Source: SLFH01 sp050486265 (GTDB lineage: Bacteria > Planctomycetota > Phycisphaerae > Phycisphaerales > UBA1924). Taken from it: a stretch of 64,000 nucleotides of DNA. Each line of letters opens with the position of its first letter. The stretch's first letter is position 1. The stretch covers positions 124,001-188,000 of the forward strand of contig JBJHCY010000002.1 in NCBI GenBank assembly GCA_050486265.1. Reading direction: 5' to 3'. Made by a program: the position numbers and the translations under genes. A model generated the notes under the pieces. The model worked only from the letters and a program-made list of their open reading frames with translations. It was not told the DNA's origin and did no database searches. This document shows positions 1-8,836 of this stretch, piece by piece.

Positions 1-1719
1 GTACGAGTACCGGCCCCTGTGGGCCTTGCCCTGCAGGAGGGCCGCGAAGAGGGCGAGCGCGCCGACACGCCCGAGGAACATGGTGAAAGTCAGCACGACC
101 TTGCTCGCCGGGGTCAGTTCCTCGGTGATGCCGAGCGAGAGGCCGGTGGTCGTCCCCGCGCTGATGCACTCGAAGAAGATCCGCTCGAAGTCGAAGGGTT
201 CGAGGATGCACAGGATCAGCGTCGCCAGCACGATCAGGCCGATGAGGCTGAAGGCGATCGTCGCGGCCTTTTTCACCAAGGCGTCGGGGACCGCTCTGCC
301 GAACGCCTCGGTCTCGCTGCGCTGGCGGAGCGTGGCGATGACCGAAAGGGCGAGCAGGGCGACGGCGACGGTCTTGATCCCGCCGGCGGCAGAACCCGGC
401 GAGCCCCCGATGAGCATCAGCACCATCAGCGTGAAGCGGCTGCCCGGCGCGAGCTCCTCCATCGGGACGGTGTTGAACCCGCTGGTCCGCGCCGCGAGGG
501 ACATGAAGTGCGCGTCGGCGACGGTCTGGCCGAGTTGGGCCGGTCCCGCGTAGGCGATCTGGGCCGCAAAGATCGCGACAAACCCCGCGACATACACGAT
601 CAGCGTGGTCGAGATCACCAGCTTGGAGTGGAGCGTGAGCCTCGGCGGCTTGTGGCCCTTGCGCATGGCCCGCTTGCGCGCGGGAGGCCAGACGACCCGC
701 CCGATGTCCTGCAGCACGAAGTACCCGGTGCTGCCCAGCACGACGAGGGTGAGCACGAGGAGCTGGGCCTTGATGGCGGTCCGGTAGGGGACCATGCTGT
801 CGCCGGTCAGGTCGAAGCCGGCGTTGCAGAAGGCGCTGACGGAGTGGAAGAGGCTCAGGCCCACGCGCTGCAGCGGCGGGATCTCCGAGCCGTCGACCGA
901 TCGCCAGAGGGGGTACATCGCCGCGGCGACGGCCAGTTCGATGATGATCGTCGCGATGACGATGAAGCGGATGAACGAGGTGATCTTGTGGGCGGGGTAC
1001 TGCTCCATCGCGCCCGAGAGTGTGATGTTCTGGCGGAACGAGAGGCGCCCGCCGAGCAGCAGGGCGAGCGTCGAGCCGAAGATGATCAGCCCGAGGCCGC
1101 CGAGCTGGATGAAGACCCCGATGATCGTGTGTCCGACGGGCGTGAAGTCGCCGAGCGTCTCGCGCACCGTCAGCCCGGTGACGCAGACGGCCGAGGTCAT
1201 GGTGAACAGCGCGTCGATCCAGTTGATCGGGTTGTCTTCGGGCGTGGCGACGGGGAGCTTGATCAGCAGCGTGCCGCTGGCGATGAGGAAGATAAAGGAG
1301 AGCGGGAAGAGCAGCGATGGATTCACCAGCCGGCTGGAAAGGTAGGCGTTGAGCCTCCAGAGCTCGCGGAGCAGCAGCAGGGCGGTCGCGCCGTGGGCCG
1401 CGAGCGAGGCGGGCCCGAAGAAGGCGCCGACAATGATCCCCGCGACGACGATCACGCCCAGGCCGAGATCGAGCACGCGGGTCGGCTCGTCGGGCAGCAT
1501 TTTCGCCCTTCGCCGGATCAGCACCACCAGCGCCGCCGCGGCCAGCGCCTGGACCACCTGCGGCAGGGCGGGGTGCAGCGGGGGTTCCCTGAAGCCGAGC
1601 TGGATCGCAGTCATCCCGACGCCCAGGGTCGCCAGCGCCGTGCCGATGACATACAGCCCCAACCCCGGGTCGGCGGGCCTTCTCACACGGCGGGTCAGTG
1701 GGCGTGGTTCGTTTTCCAT
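1..1719 (-). CDS. Trk/Ktr-type potassium uptake channel subunit (C-terminus cut by window edge)
   Basis: Reading from an ATG at 1719 leftwards gives 573 codons with no stop before base 1, so the C-terminus lies outside the window. It is a polytopic membrane protein of the TrkH/KtrB superfamily, which moves K+ through a single-chain fourfold pseudo-symmetric pore. All four selectivity-filter loops are visible: SAVCVTGLTV near residue 176, SAFCNAGFDL near 300, AARTSGFNTV near 410 and SAGTTTGLSLG near 523. Each has the expected glycine. About 130 residues with three hydrophobic segments precede the channel core, an N-terminal extension beyond the usual KtrB length of about 450. The cytoplasmic RCK partner (TrkA/KtrA) is not in the window and may lie just beyond base 1. 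The family call is secure; TrkH versus KtrB subtype is not. Confidence 0.9.
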   Translation of the reverse strand, partial: MENEPRPLTRRVRRPADPGLGLYVIGTALATLGVGMTAIQLGFREPPLHPALPQVVQALAAAALVVLIRRRAKMLPDEPTRVLDLGLGVIVVAGIIVGAFFGPASLAAHGATALLLLRELWRLNAYLSSRLVNPSLLFPLSFIFLIASGTLLIKLPVATPEDNPINWIDALFTMTSAVCVTGLTVRETLGDFTPVGHTIIGVFIQLGGLGLIIFGSTLALLLGGRLSFRQNITLSGAMEQYPAHKITSFIRFIVIATIIIELAVAAAMYPLWRSVDGSEIPPLQRVGLSLFHSVSAFCNAGFDLTGDSMVPYRTAIKAQLLVLTLVVLGSTGYFVLQDIGRVVWPPARKRAMRKGHKPPRLTLHSKLVISTTLIVYVAGFVAIFAAQIAYAGPAQLGQTVADAHFMSLAARTSGFNTVPMEELAPGSRFTLMVLMLIGGSPGSAAGGIKTVAVALLALSVIATLRQRSETEAFGRAVPDALVKKAATIAFSLIGLIVLATLILCILEPFDFERIFFECISAGTTTGLSLGITEELTPASKVVLTFTMFLGRVGALALFAALLQGKAHRGRYSY

Positions 1720-1837
1720 GGCGTCGGGACGAGCCGCAAGGGTAAGTGGCGGTTGAGCGCCGGGTGGGTGTCAGCGGAGGGAAGGGTGGCGGCCCGGGCC
1801 GGTTGTCGGTAGATTTCGGACCGAACACGGGGCATCC

Positions 1838-2830
1838 ATGAAACAGACACGACTGCTCAGACTCCTCAAGCTGCTCACCCTGATTCAGGGTGGGTCAAGA
1901 TGGACGCCGACGAAACTCGCCGAGGCCTGCGGCGTCAAGGAGCGGACGATCTTCCGCGACCTCTCGGATCTGCGGGCGACTGGGATCCCGATCCGGTTCG
2001 ACAACGCGAGCAAGGAGTACCGGGTCGACCCGGACTTCTTCCTCCCCCCGGTGCAGCTTTCGCGGGACGAGGCGCTGGCGCTCTCGGTGCTCTGCGAGCA
2101 TGTGGCGGGGTCGGAGCAGATCGCGTTTACGGGCCCTGCGTGGCGGGCGATGCAGAAGGTCCGGGCCGCGATGCCGCCGGATGTGCGCGAGGAGGTCGAG
2201 AAGCTCGACGGCTCGCTGAGCGTTCGGACGGGCGCGTCGAGCCCATCGGACGGGTACGCCGATGTGTTCGAGCGTTTGCAGGAGGCGCTTGGGGCGAGGA
2301 AGGCGCTGGTCTGCCGCTACGAGTCGCTGAGCGGTTCGGGCGAGGGCGAGGCGTTCGACTTCGAGCCGTACGCTCTGTTTTTCTCGGTTCGCGCGTGGTA
2401 CGCGGTGGGGTTTCACGCCGGTCGGGGCGGGGTGCGGACGCTGAAACTCTCGCGGTTCACGCAGGCCAAGCCGACCGAGCGGCTCTACGAGATCCCGAAG
2501 GATTTCAGCCTCGACACACACATCGGCAACGCCTGGCGGATGATCCCGGGCGAGCCGGAGCACGAGGTCGAGATCGTCTTCGACGCCTCGTTCGCCGAGA
2601 CGGTCGCCGACACGCTGTGGCACAAGACGCAGACGGTCGAGGAGCACGACGACGGGCGCGTGACCTTCCGTTGCACCGTGGCGGGGCTTGACGAGATCGT
2701 GTGGTGGGTGCTGTCGATGGGGCCGCACTGCCGCGTGGTGAAGCCCGAGGCGCTCGCCTCGCGGGTGCGCGATCTTTCCGAGCAGACGGCGGCGAGGTAC
2801 CGGCCGAGCGGATCGCGGGCGGGGCTGTAG
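1838..2830 (+). CDS. HTH and WYL domain transcriptional regulator (YafY/DeoR-like)
   Basis: A 330-residue protein. The N-terminus (residues 1-60) is a winged helix of the DeoR/YafY type, with WTPTKLAEACGVKERTIFRD as recognition-helix region. Residues about 140-310 form the WYL domain, here with RAWYAVGFHAG in place of the canonical W-Y-L core, followed by the C-terminal WCX extension (EIVFDASFAETVADTLWH and the following strand). WYL regulators bind DNA as dimers and often sense nucleic acid or nucleotide ligands; they are common near defence and DNA-damage genes, but no such genes are adjacent here. It is divergent from the potassium channel gene, with 118 bases between the starts. The target is unknown. 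Confidence 0.85.
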   Translation: MKQTRLLRLLKLLTLIQGGSRWTPTKLAEACGVKERTIFRDLSDLRATGIPIRFDNASKEYRVDPDFFLPPVQLSRDEALALSVLCEHVAGSEQIAFTGPAWRAMQKVRAAMPPDVREEVEKLDGSLSVRTGASSPSDGYADVFERLQEALGARKALVCRYESLSGSGEGEAFDFEPYALFFSVRAWYAVGFHAGRGGVRTLKLSRFTQAKPTERLYEIPKDFSLDTHIGNAWRMIPGEPEHEVEIVFDASFAETVADTLWHKTQTVEEHDDGRVTFRCTVAGLDEIVWWVLSMGPHCRVVKPEALASRVRDLSEQTAARYRPSGSRAGL

Positions 2831-2904
2831 GGAATCGAGCGTCGCATTGTTCCGCGGGTCTGTCTGTTTTGTTCTTGATGCGAGGGTCTTCGCGTGGATG
2901 TGAG

Positions 2905-2957
2905 ATGAAGCGGGCGCGGGGCGCTGGGCGCAGGGATGGCTTCGGCCTTCGGCCGAG
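2905..2957. repeat. G-rich intergenic repeat, copy 1, within the 2831-3227 gap
   Basis: The 397-base gap after the WYL gene contains no convincing coding region. It holds a G-rich block with the core GGGCGCGGGGCGC followed by TGGGCGCAGGG and a small palindrome TTCGGCCTTCGGCCGAGG. A closely related block lies at 4373-4424. An inverted, weaker relative is at about 3040-3062 (GCCCCGCACCCTACTCCC). Similarity was judged by eye. Confidence 0.5.
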
Positions 2958-3227
2958 GCTGGGTTTGGGGCTTGGGTCCGGGGCGTCGCAGAACAAAGAA
3001 AACCCGCGTCCGAAGGCCGCTTCCCCGCCAGCGCCCCGCACCCTACTCCCAGCGCCCCTGTTCCCACAACCTCAGCGGCAAGCGACCCATCCAACTGACG
3101 GGAAATGCGATCACCCCGCCGTAGGGAATCGCCGGCGGCGGTTGGGGGTTGTCGGCGCGTACGCTGTCAGAGAGCGTGGCGTGCGGCGTGCGCGCCGGGC
3201 GGAACCAGCGGACCGGAAGGTGTTTCA

Positions 3228-4367
3228 ATGGCGCCGGGCGGACAGTCAGAGCAACGGGCGCGCCCCGAGCGGCGTGTGGGCGGTGCGGTCCGGATCGGCA
3301 GGCTCTTTGGGATCGGTGTCTTTGTCCACTGGTCGTTCTGGCTGCTGATCGGCTTTGTGATCTACCTGCACGCGGCGCAGGGGGCGACGCTCTGGCAGAT
3401 CGCCGAGGGCGTGGCGCTGGTGCTCTCGATCTTCGCGTGCGTGGTGCTGCACGAGTGCGGGCACGCGTTGGCGGCGAGGCGGTACGGGATCGGGACGCGG
3501 AGCATCACGCTGATGGTGATCGGCGGGATCGCGAGCCTGGAGAGGATGCCTCGCAAGCCCTCGCAGGAACTCGTCGTCGCGGTCGCGGGGCCCATGGTCA
3601 ATGTGGTGATCGCGGGGGTGCTCTTTGTGGGGCTGCTGCTGGTGCGGGGCCATGTGCGTCAGGACGAGGCGCTGCTGCAGGCGGGCGGGGCGTACTTCGA
3701 CAAGCTGATGTGGATCAATGTGATCCTCGTGGTGTTCAACATGATCCCCGCGATGCCGATGGACGGCGGGCGGGTGCTTCGCGCGTTGCTGGCGATGAAG
3801 TTCGGCTACGAGCGGGCGACGCGGGCCTCGGCGAGGCTGGCGCAGACGCTGGCGATCGGGTTTGCGATCTTCGGGCTGCTCGAGCACAACCCGTTTCTCA
3901 TTATCATCGGCGTGTTCGTCTTCTTCGGGGCCTCAGCCGAGGCGCAGATGGCGATCAGCAGGAGCGCGATCGAGAGTCTGAAGGTTTCGCGGGCGATGAT
4001 GCCCGACTACTTGGTGATCGAGCCGGGGGCGAGAATCTCCGACGCGATCGAGGCGCTGGTGACCTCGCGCCAGAGCGCCTTTCCTGTGATGGAGGGGGAG
4101 GAGGTGATCGCGATGCTGACGCGCGAGCACATCCACAAGGCGGCCGAGGCGGGCGAAGAGAATGCGCCCGTGACCGACTACGCCGATCGGGATTTCCTCA
4201 GGGTTTCGCCCGACGAGCCGCTGGTCGACGCCGTCGACCGGCTGCAGCAGGCGGAAAAGGGCGCGGCGTTGGTCGAGGAGAACGGCTCGCCGGTCGGCAT
4301 CCTGACCCGTGAGGGCGTGGGGGAGTTGATCTCGCTGCGGGCGTCGTTCAAGGGGCGCAGGGGTTGA
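3228..4367 (+). CDS. Site-2-type intramembrane metalloprotease (M50) with two CBS domains
   Basis: Start chosen at ATG 3228, with GGAAGG seven bases upstream; an in-frame upstream ATG at 3105 would add 41 Arg/Pro-rich residues unlike any protease. The product is 379 residues. Several membrane segments carry the zinc motif HECGH (residues 75-79) and a second metal ligand motif MPMDGG near residue 178. This is the M50B layout of site-2 proteases such as mycobacterial Rv2625c-like and SpoIVFB-like proteins. Two CBS domains follow, at about residues 260-310 and 325-375 (ending PVGILTREGVGEL); these usually bind adenine nucleotides and could gate proteolysis. The substrate is unknown; no anti-sigma factor is adjacent. 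Confidence 0.88.
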   Translation: MAPGGQSEQRARPERRVGGAVRIGRLFGIGVFVHWSFWLLIGFVIYLHAAQGATLWQIAEGVALVLSIFACVVLHECGHALAARRYGIGTRSITLMVIGGIASLERMPRKPSQELVVAVAGPMVNVVIAGVLFVGLLLVRGHVRQDEALLQAGGAYFDKLMWINVILVVFNMIPAMPMDGGRVLRALLAMKFGYERATRASARLAQTLAIGFAIFGLLEHNPFLIIIGVFVFFGASAEAQMAISRSAIESLKVSRAMMPDYLVIEPGARISDAIEALVTSRQSAFPVMEGEEVIAMLTREHIHKAAEAGEENAPVTDYADRDFLRVSPDEPLVDAVDRLQQAEKGAALVEENGSPVGILTREGVGELISLRASFKGRRG

Positions 4368-4372
4368 GGGGG

Positions 4373-4424
4373 GCGCGGGGCGCAGGGAGCTGGGCGCAGG
4401 GGTGGTTTCGGCCTGCGGCCGAGG
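4373..4424. repeat. G-rich intergenic repeat, copy 2
   Basis: Lies directly behind the stop of the M50 gene and ahead of the gamma-glutamyltransferase start. It shares with 2905-2957 the pieces GGGCGCGGGGCGC, CTGGGCGCAGGG and a CGGCC..GGCCGAGG palindrome, with a six-base insertion between the first two. No coding sense is evident. Confidence 0.5.
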
Positions 4425-4440
4425 GCGATACGCTCCACGC

Positions 4441-6225
4441 ATGATCGCACGAAAGAGATTGTCGTGGGCTCCGGCTCTGGTGGGGGCCGTCGCGGCATTG
4501 TGTGTCTTTCCCGCGGGCTGCGCGAGGGACATGACCCACGCAAATGTGACTCGTGCCCAGCCAAAGCACGCCGCGAGTTTTCCGAACGGGGCCGTCGCGG
4601 CCGACCACCATCTCGCGTCGGAGGCCGGGGCGGAGATGCTGCGCCGGGGGGGCAATGCCGTGGACGCGGCGGTGGCGGCGAGCTTCTGCCTGTCGGTCGT
4701 TCGTCCGCATTCGTGCGGGATCGGCGGCGGGGGGTTCATGGTGATCTTCATCCCCGCCGATGAACGCGGGGCCGAAGAGCGCGTGGTGATCAACTATCGC
4801 GAGGTCGCGCCGGGCGCCGTCGGGCCGGAGTACTACACGGGGCTTGATGTCGACGACGCGAGCACCTTCGGCGTGCACGCCTCGGGCGTGCCCGGGACGG
4901 TCGCGGGGCTGCTGTATGCGCTCGAGCACTTCGGAACGCTTGATCGGAAAGCGGTGCTCGCTCCCGCGATCCGCGCGGCGGAAGATGGCTTCATCGCCGA
5001 CGCGAACCACCTCGAAGCGATGGAGAACATCCGGGGCAAGATCGAAGATAACCCCGCTCGCCTCGCGATGATGGGTGACCTGTGGGAGACGCTGTACAGG
5101 AGCGGGGGCGTAAAGATCGGCGACCGCGTGCGGAACCCGGAGAAGGCGCGGGCCCTGCGCCTTATCGCCGAGCGGGGTGCGGGGGCGTTCTACCGGGGCG
5201 AGATCGCCGAAGCGATCGTCGGCGTGATGGAGGATGGGGGCGGGCCGATCACGCGGGAGGATCTGGCGTCGTACCGGGTGCGGACGGGCGAGCCCTTGCG
5301 CGGGCGGTTTATGGGGCACGAGCTGCTGACGATGCCGCCGCCGTCGAGCGGGGGGATCGCGATGATCCAGATCTTCGGGATCTTGGAGCGGACGCTGGAC
5401 GGTCTGGAGCTGCCGTCGCGCGTTTCGCCGGCGTACACGCATCTGCTGGCCGAGGCGATGAAGCACGCGTTCGCGGACCGGGCCGAGTGGCTCGCCGACG
5501 ACGCGTTCGTCGAGGTGCCCGTCGCGCGGCTGACCTCGCCGGCGTACATCGCAGAGCTCGCGTCGCGCGTCGACCCCGAGCGGACGCTGGACGATCCGTT
5601 CGCATACGGGTCCGTCACGCCGGAAAACGCCGAAGAGAGCGCGGGCGGGGGGACGAGCCATCTGTCTGTGGTCGATGCGAGCGGGATGGCGGTCGCGTGC
5701 ACCGAGACGATCAACCTGATCGGCGGGTCGCTGGTCGCGGTGCCGGAGTTCGGCTTCCTGATGAACAACGAGATGGACGATTTCACGACCGTGCCCGGCG
5801 CGCCCAACGCGTTCGGGCTGCGCCAATCGGACCGCAACCTTCCCGAGCCGGGCAAGCGGCCCTTGAGCAGCATGTCGCCGACGATCGTGCTTCGCGATGG
5901 GCGGGTGGTGATGGTCGCGGGGGCGAGCGGGGGGCCCAGGATCATCAGCGGGACGGCGCAGGTGGTGCTGAACACGCTGCTGTTCGGGATGCCGCCCGAG
6001 CACGGCGTGACGGCCCCGCGCGTGCACCATCAGTGGACGCCCGACCGCCTGCTCTTCGAGCCCTCGCCCGAGACGCGGGCGCTGCGCCGGGCGATGCGCC
6101 GGTTCGGGCATTCTGTCGGCGAGACGCCGACGGTCGGCGTGGTGCAGGCGATCTATGTCGATGAGGACGGACGCAAGCACGCCGCGAGCGATCCGCGCAA
6201 GGGCGGGAGGCCGGCGGGGCACTGA
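4441..6225 (+). CDS. ggt: Gamma-glutamyltransferase, predicted lipoprotein
   Basis: A 594-residue member of the Ntn-hydrolase gamma-glutamyltranspeptidase family, which cleaves the gamma-glutamyl bond of glutathione and transfers glutamate to peptides or water. The start is ATG 4441; MIARKRLSWAPALVG begins a signal peptide that ends in a lipobox (FPAGC), so the protein is probably membrane-anchored outside the cytoplasm. Family landmarks are AADHHLASEAGAEMLRRGG near residue 55, GIGGGGFM near 95, and the autoprocessing nucleophile in GGGTSHLSV (threonine near residue 404) that separates the large and small subunits. The small subunit continues with MNNEMDDF and PGKRPLSSMSPT, both typical. The call is firm. 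Confidence 0.95.
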   Translation: MIARKRLSWAPALVGAVAALCVFPAGCARDMTHANVTRAQPKHAASFPNGAVAADHHLASEAGAEMLRRGGNAVDAAVAASFCLSVVRPHSCGIGGGGFMVIFIPADERGAEERVVINYREVAPGAVGPEYYTGLDVDDASTFGVHASGVPGTVAGLLYALEHFGTLDRKAVLAPAIRAAEDGFIADANHLEAMENIRGKIEDNPARLAMMGDLWETLYRSGGVKIGDRVRNPEKARALRLIAERGAGAFYRGEIAEAIVGVMEDGGGPITREDLASYRVRTGEPLRGRFMGHELLTMPPPSSGGIAMIQIFGILERTLDGLELPSRVSPAYTHLLAEAMKHAFADRAEWLADDAFVEVPVARLTSPAYIAELASRVDPERTLDDPFAYGSVTPENAEESAGGGTSHLSVVDASGMAVACTETINLIGGSLVAVPEFGFLMNNEMDDFTTVPGAPNAFGLRQSDRNLPEPGKRPLSSMSPTIVLRDGRVVMVAGASGGPRIISGTAQVVLNTLLFGMPPEHGVTAPRVHHQWTPDRLLFEPSPETRALRRAMRRFGHSVGETPTVGVVQAIYVDEDGRKHAASDPRKGGRPAGH

Positions 6226-6242
6226 GGCTCGGGGAGCGACGC

Positions 6243-6803
6243 GTGCGGATCGAAGAGACAACCTATTTCTACGAGATGACGGATCGGTCGCTGTTGCGAC
6301 CGGGGCGGGCGGCGCCGGAGGGGCTCACGCTCGTGCGGGCGGAGGAGCCCTGCCCCCATCTGAACCGGTACCTGTACGCGGCGGTGGGGCACGGGTGGTG
6401 GTGGGTCGACCGGCTGGGGTGGTCGCCCGAGCGGTGGCTGGAGGTGATCGGGCGGGAGGGGCATGAGACCTGGGTCGCGTCGATGCGGGGGACCCCCTGC
6501 GGGTACTTCGAGCTTGAACGCCGGCGGGGTGAGGGCGGGGAGCATGAGACGAGCATCGAGTACTTCGGCCTGCTGCCGGGCTTTGTCGGGCGGGGGCTCG
6601 GGGGGTGGCTGCTGACCGAGTGCCTGCGGCGGGCGTGGGCGGAAAAGACCGGGCGTGTGGTCGTGCACACTTCGTCGCTGGATCACCCCGCCGCGAGGGC
6701 CAACTACGAGGCGCGCGGGTTCACGCTTGTGCGCACAGAGACCCAGAGCAAGGCACTGCCCGACCGTCCTCCGGGCCCGTGGGGGTGTTTGAACGGGGGG
6801 TGA
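6243..6803 (+). CDS. GNAT family N-acetyltransferase
   Basis: A 186-residue protein starting at GTG 6243, 17 bases after the gamma-glutamyltransferase stop, so probably co-transcribed. The C-terminal half carries the acetyl-CoA binding motif A in YFGLLPGFVGRGLGG and the following helix, then a motif B region ending in ANYEARGFTLVRTE, a common GNAT ending. The acceptor is not predictable. The N-terminal 70 residues are tryptophan-rich (GWWWVDRLGW), as in some single-domain GNATs. Confidence 0.85.
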   Translation: MRIEETTYFYEMTDRSLLRPGRAAPEGLTLVRAEEPCPHLNRYLYAAVGHGWWWVDRLGWSPERWLEVIGREGHETWVASMRGTPCGYFELERRRGEGGEHETSIEYFGLLPGFVGRGLGGWLLTECLRRAWAEKTGRVVVHTSSLDHPAARANYEARGFTLVRTETQSKALPDRPPGPWGCLNGG

Positions 6804-6854
6804 TCGCCGGCCCCCGGCTTCGGCGGCGGGGCGGGGGGCCGTATCATCGCGACG

Positions 6855-8201
6855 ATGGCCCAACACCAAGACGCTTCATCTCACGGCGCCAAGACCAATG
6901 TGCTGCTGATCGGCGGCGGCGGACGGGAGCACGCGCTGGCCCGCGCGCTCTTCGCCTCACCCTCGCTCGGCACGCTCTACGCGACGCACTCGTCCAATCC
7001 CGGCATCGCGCAGCTCGCCCAGCCTTGCAACGAGCCGACGGAGGTCCGCGAGGCGTACCGCCTCGTGCAGTGGTGCGAGAAGCACGACATCGGGCTGGTG
7101 GTCGTGGGCCCGGAAGACCCGCTGGCCGATGGGATCGCCGACAAGCTGGCCGCCCCGGGTCGCCTGGTCTTCGGCCCCACCCGCGACGGGGCGAGGCTGG
7201 AGGCCGACAAGGCGTGGGCGAAGCAGCTCATGCGTGCGGCCGCGATCCCGACCGCCGAGTCGCGGACCTTCACCGACCCCGAAGCGGCGCTCTCGTATGT
7301 GCGCTCGCGCGACCAGGCGCCGGTGGTCAAGGCGGCGGGGCTGGCCAAGGGCAAGGGCGTGGTGGTCGCCAGGGATACCGAGGAGGCGTCCAAGGCGATC
7401 GTCGCGTTCATGATCGACCGGATCCACGGGGATGCGGGGCGGTCGGTGGTGATCGAGGAGAAGCTCGAAGGCCCGGAGGTCTCGGTGCTGGCGCTGGTCG
7501 ACGGGCGGAACATCATGGTGCTGCCGCCCTGCCGCGACCATAAGAGGCTGGGCGAGGGCGACACCGGGCCGAACACGGGCGGCATGGGCGCTTTCTGCCC
7601 GACGGCCGACCTCGACGACCGGATGCTGGCGCGGATCGAGCGCGAGATCCTGGTCCCGACCGTCGACGCGTTGACGCGCGAGGACATCGCCTACCGGGGC
7701 GTGCTGTACGCCGGGCTGATGCTCACCCACGCGGGGCCGAAAGTGCTCGAATTCAATGTGCGCTTCGGCGACCCCGAGTGCCAGCCGTTGATGGCGCGGT
7801 TCCGGGGCGATCTGGTCAGGCTTCTGAAACTGACGGCGCAGGGGCATCTGGACCGGGCGGAATTTTCGTGGGATCCCAGGCACGCGTGCTGCGTCGTGCT
7901 CGCCAGCGGGGGATATCCCGAGAAGCCCAAGACGGGCGTCCCGATCACCGGGATCGCCGCGGCCGAGAAGATCGAGGGCGTCGTGATCGACCACGCCGGC
8001 ACGAAGCGTCAGGCTGACGGCACGATCGTCACCGCCGGCGGGCGTGTGCTCGGCGTGACGGGCTTGGGCGAAACGCTGGAGGCGGCGCGGTCGAAGGCGT
8101 ACGAGGCCTGCCGCCTGATCCGGTTCGACGGGATGCAGGTGCGGTCCGATATCGGCGTGGTGCGCGAACCGGCGCCGCGCGTCTTCCGAGGAACCCGCTG
8201 A
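6855..8201 (+). CDS. purD: Phosphoribosylamine-glycine ligase
   Basis: GAR synthetase, 448 residues, the second step of de novo purine synthesis: ATP-dependent joining of glycine to phosphoribosylamine. An ATP-grasp enzyme. Landmarks are VLLIGGGGREHALARAL near the N-terminus, FGPTRDGARLEADK, VVKAAGLAKGKGVVVA (ATP-binding strand-loop), GPNTGGMGAFCP and the metal-binding VRFGDPECQPLM. Length fits the family (about 425-430) with a 15-residue N-terminal extension. Its stop overlaps the next gene's start by one base (TGATG), tying it to the sigma factor and kinase genes downstream. Confidence 0.97.
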   Translation: MAQHQDASSHGAKTNVLLIGGGGREHALARALFASPSLGTLYATHSSNPGIAQLAQPCNEPTEVREAYRLVQWCEKHDIGLVVVGPEDPLADGIADKLAAPGRLVFGPTRDGARLEADKAWAKQLMRAAAIPTAESRTFTDPEAALSYVRSRDQAPVVKAAGLAKGKGVVVARDTEEASKAIVAFMIDRIHGDAGRSVVIEEKLEGPEVSVLALVDGRNIMVLPPCRDHKRLGEGDTGPNTGGMGAFCPTADLDDRMLARIEREILVPTVDALTREDIAYRGVLYAGLMLTHAGPKVLEFNVRFGDPECQPLMARFRGDLVRLLKLTAQGHLDRAEFSWDPRHACCVVLASGGYPEKPKTGVPITGIAAAEKIEGVVIDHAGTKRQADGTIVTAGGRVLGVTGLGETLEAARSKAYEACRLIRFDGMQVRSDIGVVREPAPRVFRGTR

Positions 8202-8833
8202 TGGACCCCTCGCAGCAGCCCGAGCTGACCAACCTGATCAACGACGCCAGCGCGGGAGACCGCGACTCGCAGGAGAAGCTCTGGTCGATCCTGTACGCGG
8301 ATGTGCGTCGTCAGGCCGCGGCTCTCGTGCGCCGAAAGAGCGACGACATCGAGCCGACGGAGGTTGTCAGCGCGGTCTTCCTGCGTCTGCAGAGCGACAA
8401 GCCGCAGAAGTGGGACAACCGGCGGCATTACTTCGGGGCGGTGGCGCGCGCGATGCAGCAGTACCTGGTCGACGAGGCGCGCGGGCGCAACCGGCTCAAG
8501 CGAGGCGGGGGGCGTGCGCGGATCCCGCTGACGATCGCCGAGGGCGAGCTCTCCGATCCCGAGCCGTTCGACGAGGCGATGCTCGCCGATGTGTTCAAGG
8601 CGCTCGATGTGCTCGAGGCGGAGAAGCCCGAGTTCGCCGAAGTGGTGCGGCTGCGTTTCCTGATGGGGATGAAGGTCGACGAGGCGGCCGAGGTCACCGG
8701 CATGGCCCCGCGGACGGTCAAGAAGTACTGGCGCCTCGCGCGGGCCAAGCTTCTGGTGGCGCTCGAGGAAATGGGCCACAATGTCGCAAGCGAGGACCCC
8801 GAGCCCGAGCCTGAAAAAGAGGACGGGCCCTGA
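8201..8833 (+). CDS. ECF sigma factor of the planctomycete/kinase-linked type
   Basis: A 210-residue sigma-70 family factor. Region 2 includes the YLVDEARGRNRLKRGGG segment, and region 4 ends with MKVDEAAEVTGMAPRTVKKYW, the helix-turn-helix that contacts the -35 element. It matches the ECF group frequently found in planctomycetes next to Ser/Thr kinases (Sig-70_X6/TIGR02999-like). The start codon overlaps the purD stop by one base, and the kinase gene follows three bases after its stop, so the three genes are probably one transcript. No anti-sigma factor is visible; this group is thought to be controlled by phosphorylation rather than by a classical anti-sigma factor. Confidence 0.92.
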   Translation: MDPSQQPELTNLINDASAGDRDSQEKLWSILYADVRRQAAALVRRKSDDIEPTEVVSAVFLRLQSDKPQKWDNRRHYFGAVARAMQQYLVDEARGRNRLKRGGGRARIPLTIAEGELSDPEPFDEAMLADVFKALDVLEAEKPEFAEVVRLRFLMGMKVDEAAEVTGMAPRTVKKYWRLARAKLLVALEEMGHNVASEDPEPEPEKEDGP

Positions 8834-8836
8834 GCC

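Noticed and set aside
19..1812. A 597-codon plus-strand open frame at the left edge
   Set aside because: It is the antisense shadow of the potassium channel gene; its product is a low-complexity Arg/Glu/Asp mixture, whereas the minus frame gives four clear selectivity filters.
4348..6261. A 637-codon minus-strand open frame
   Set aside because: Antisense of the gamma-glutamyltransferase gene, with no recognisable domain.
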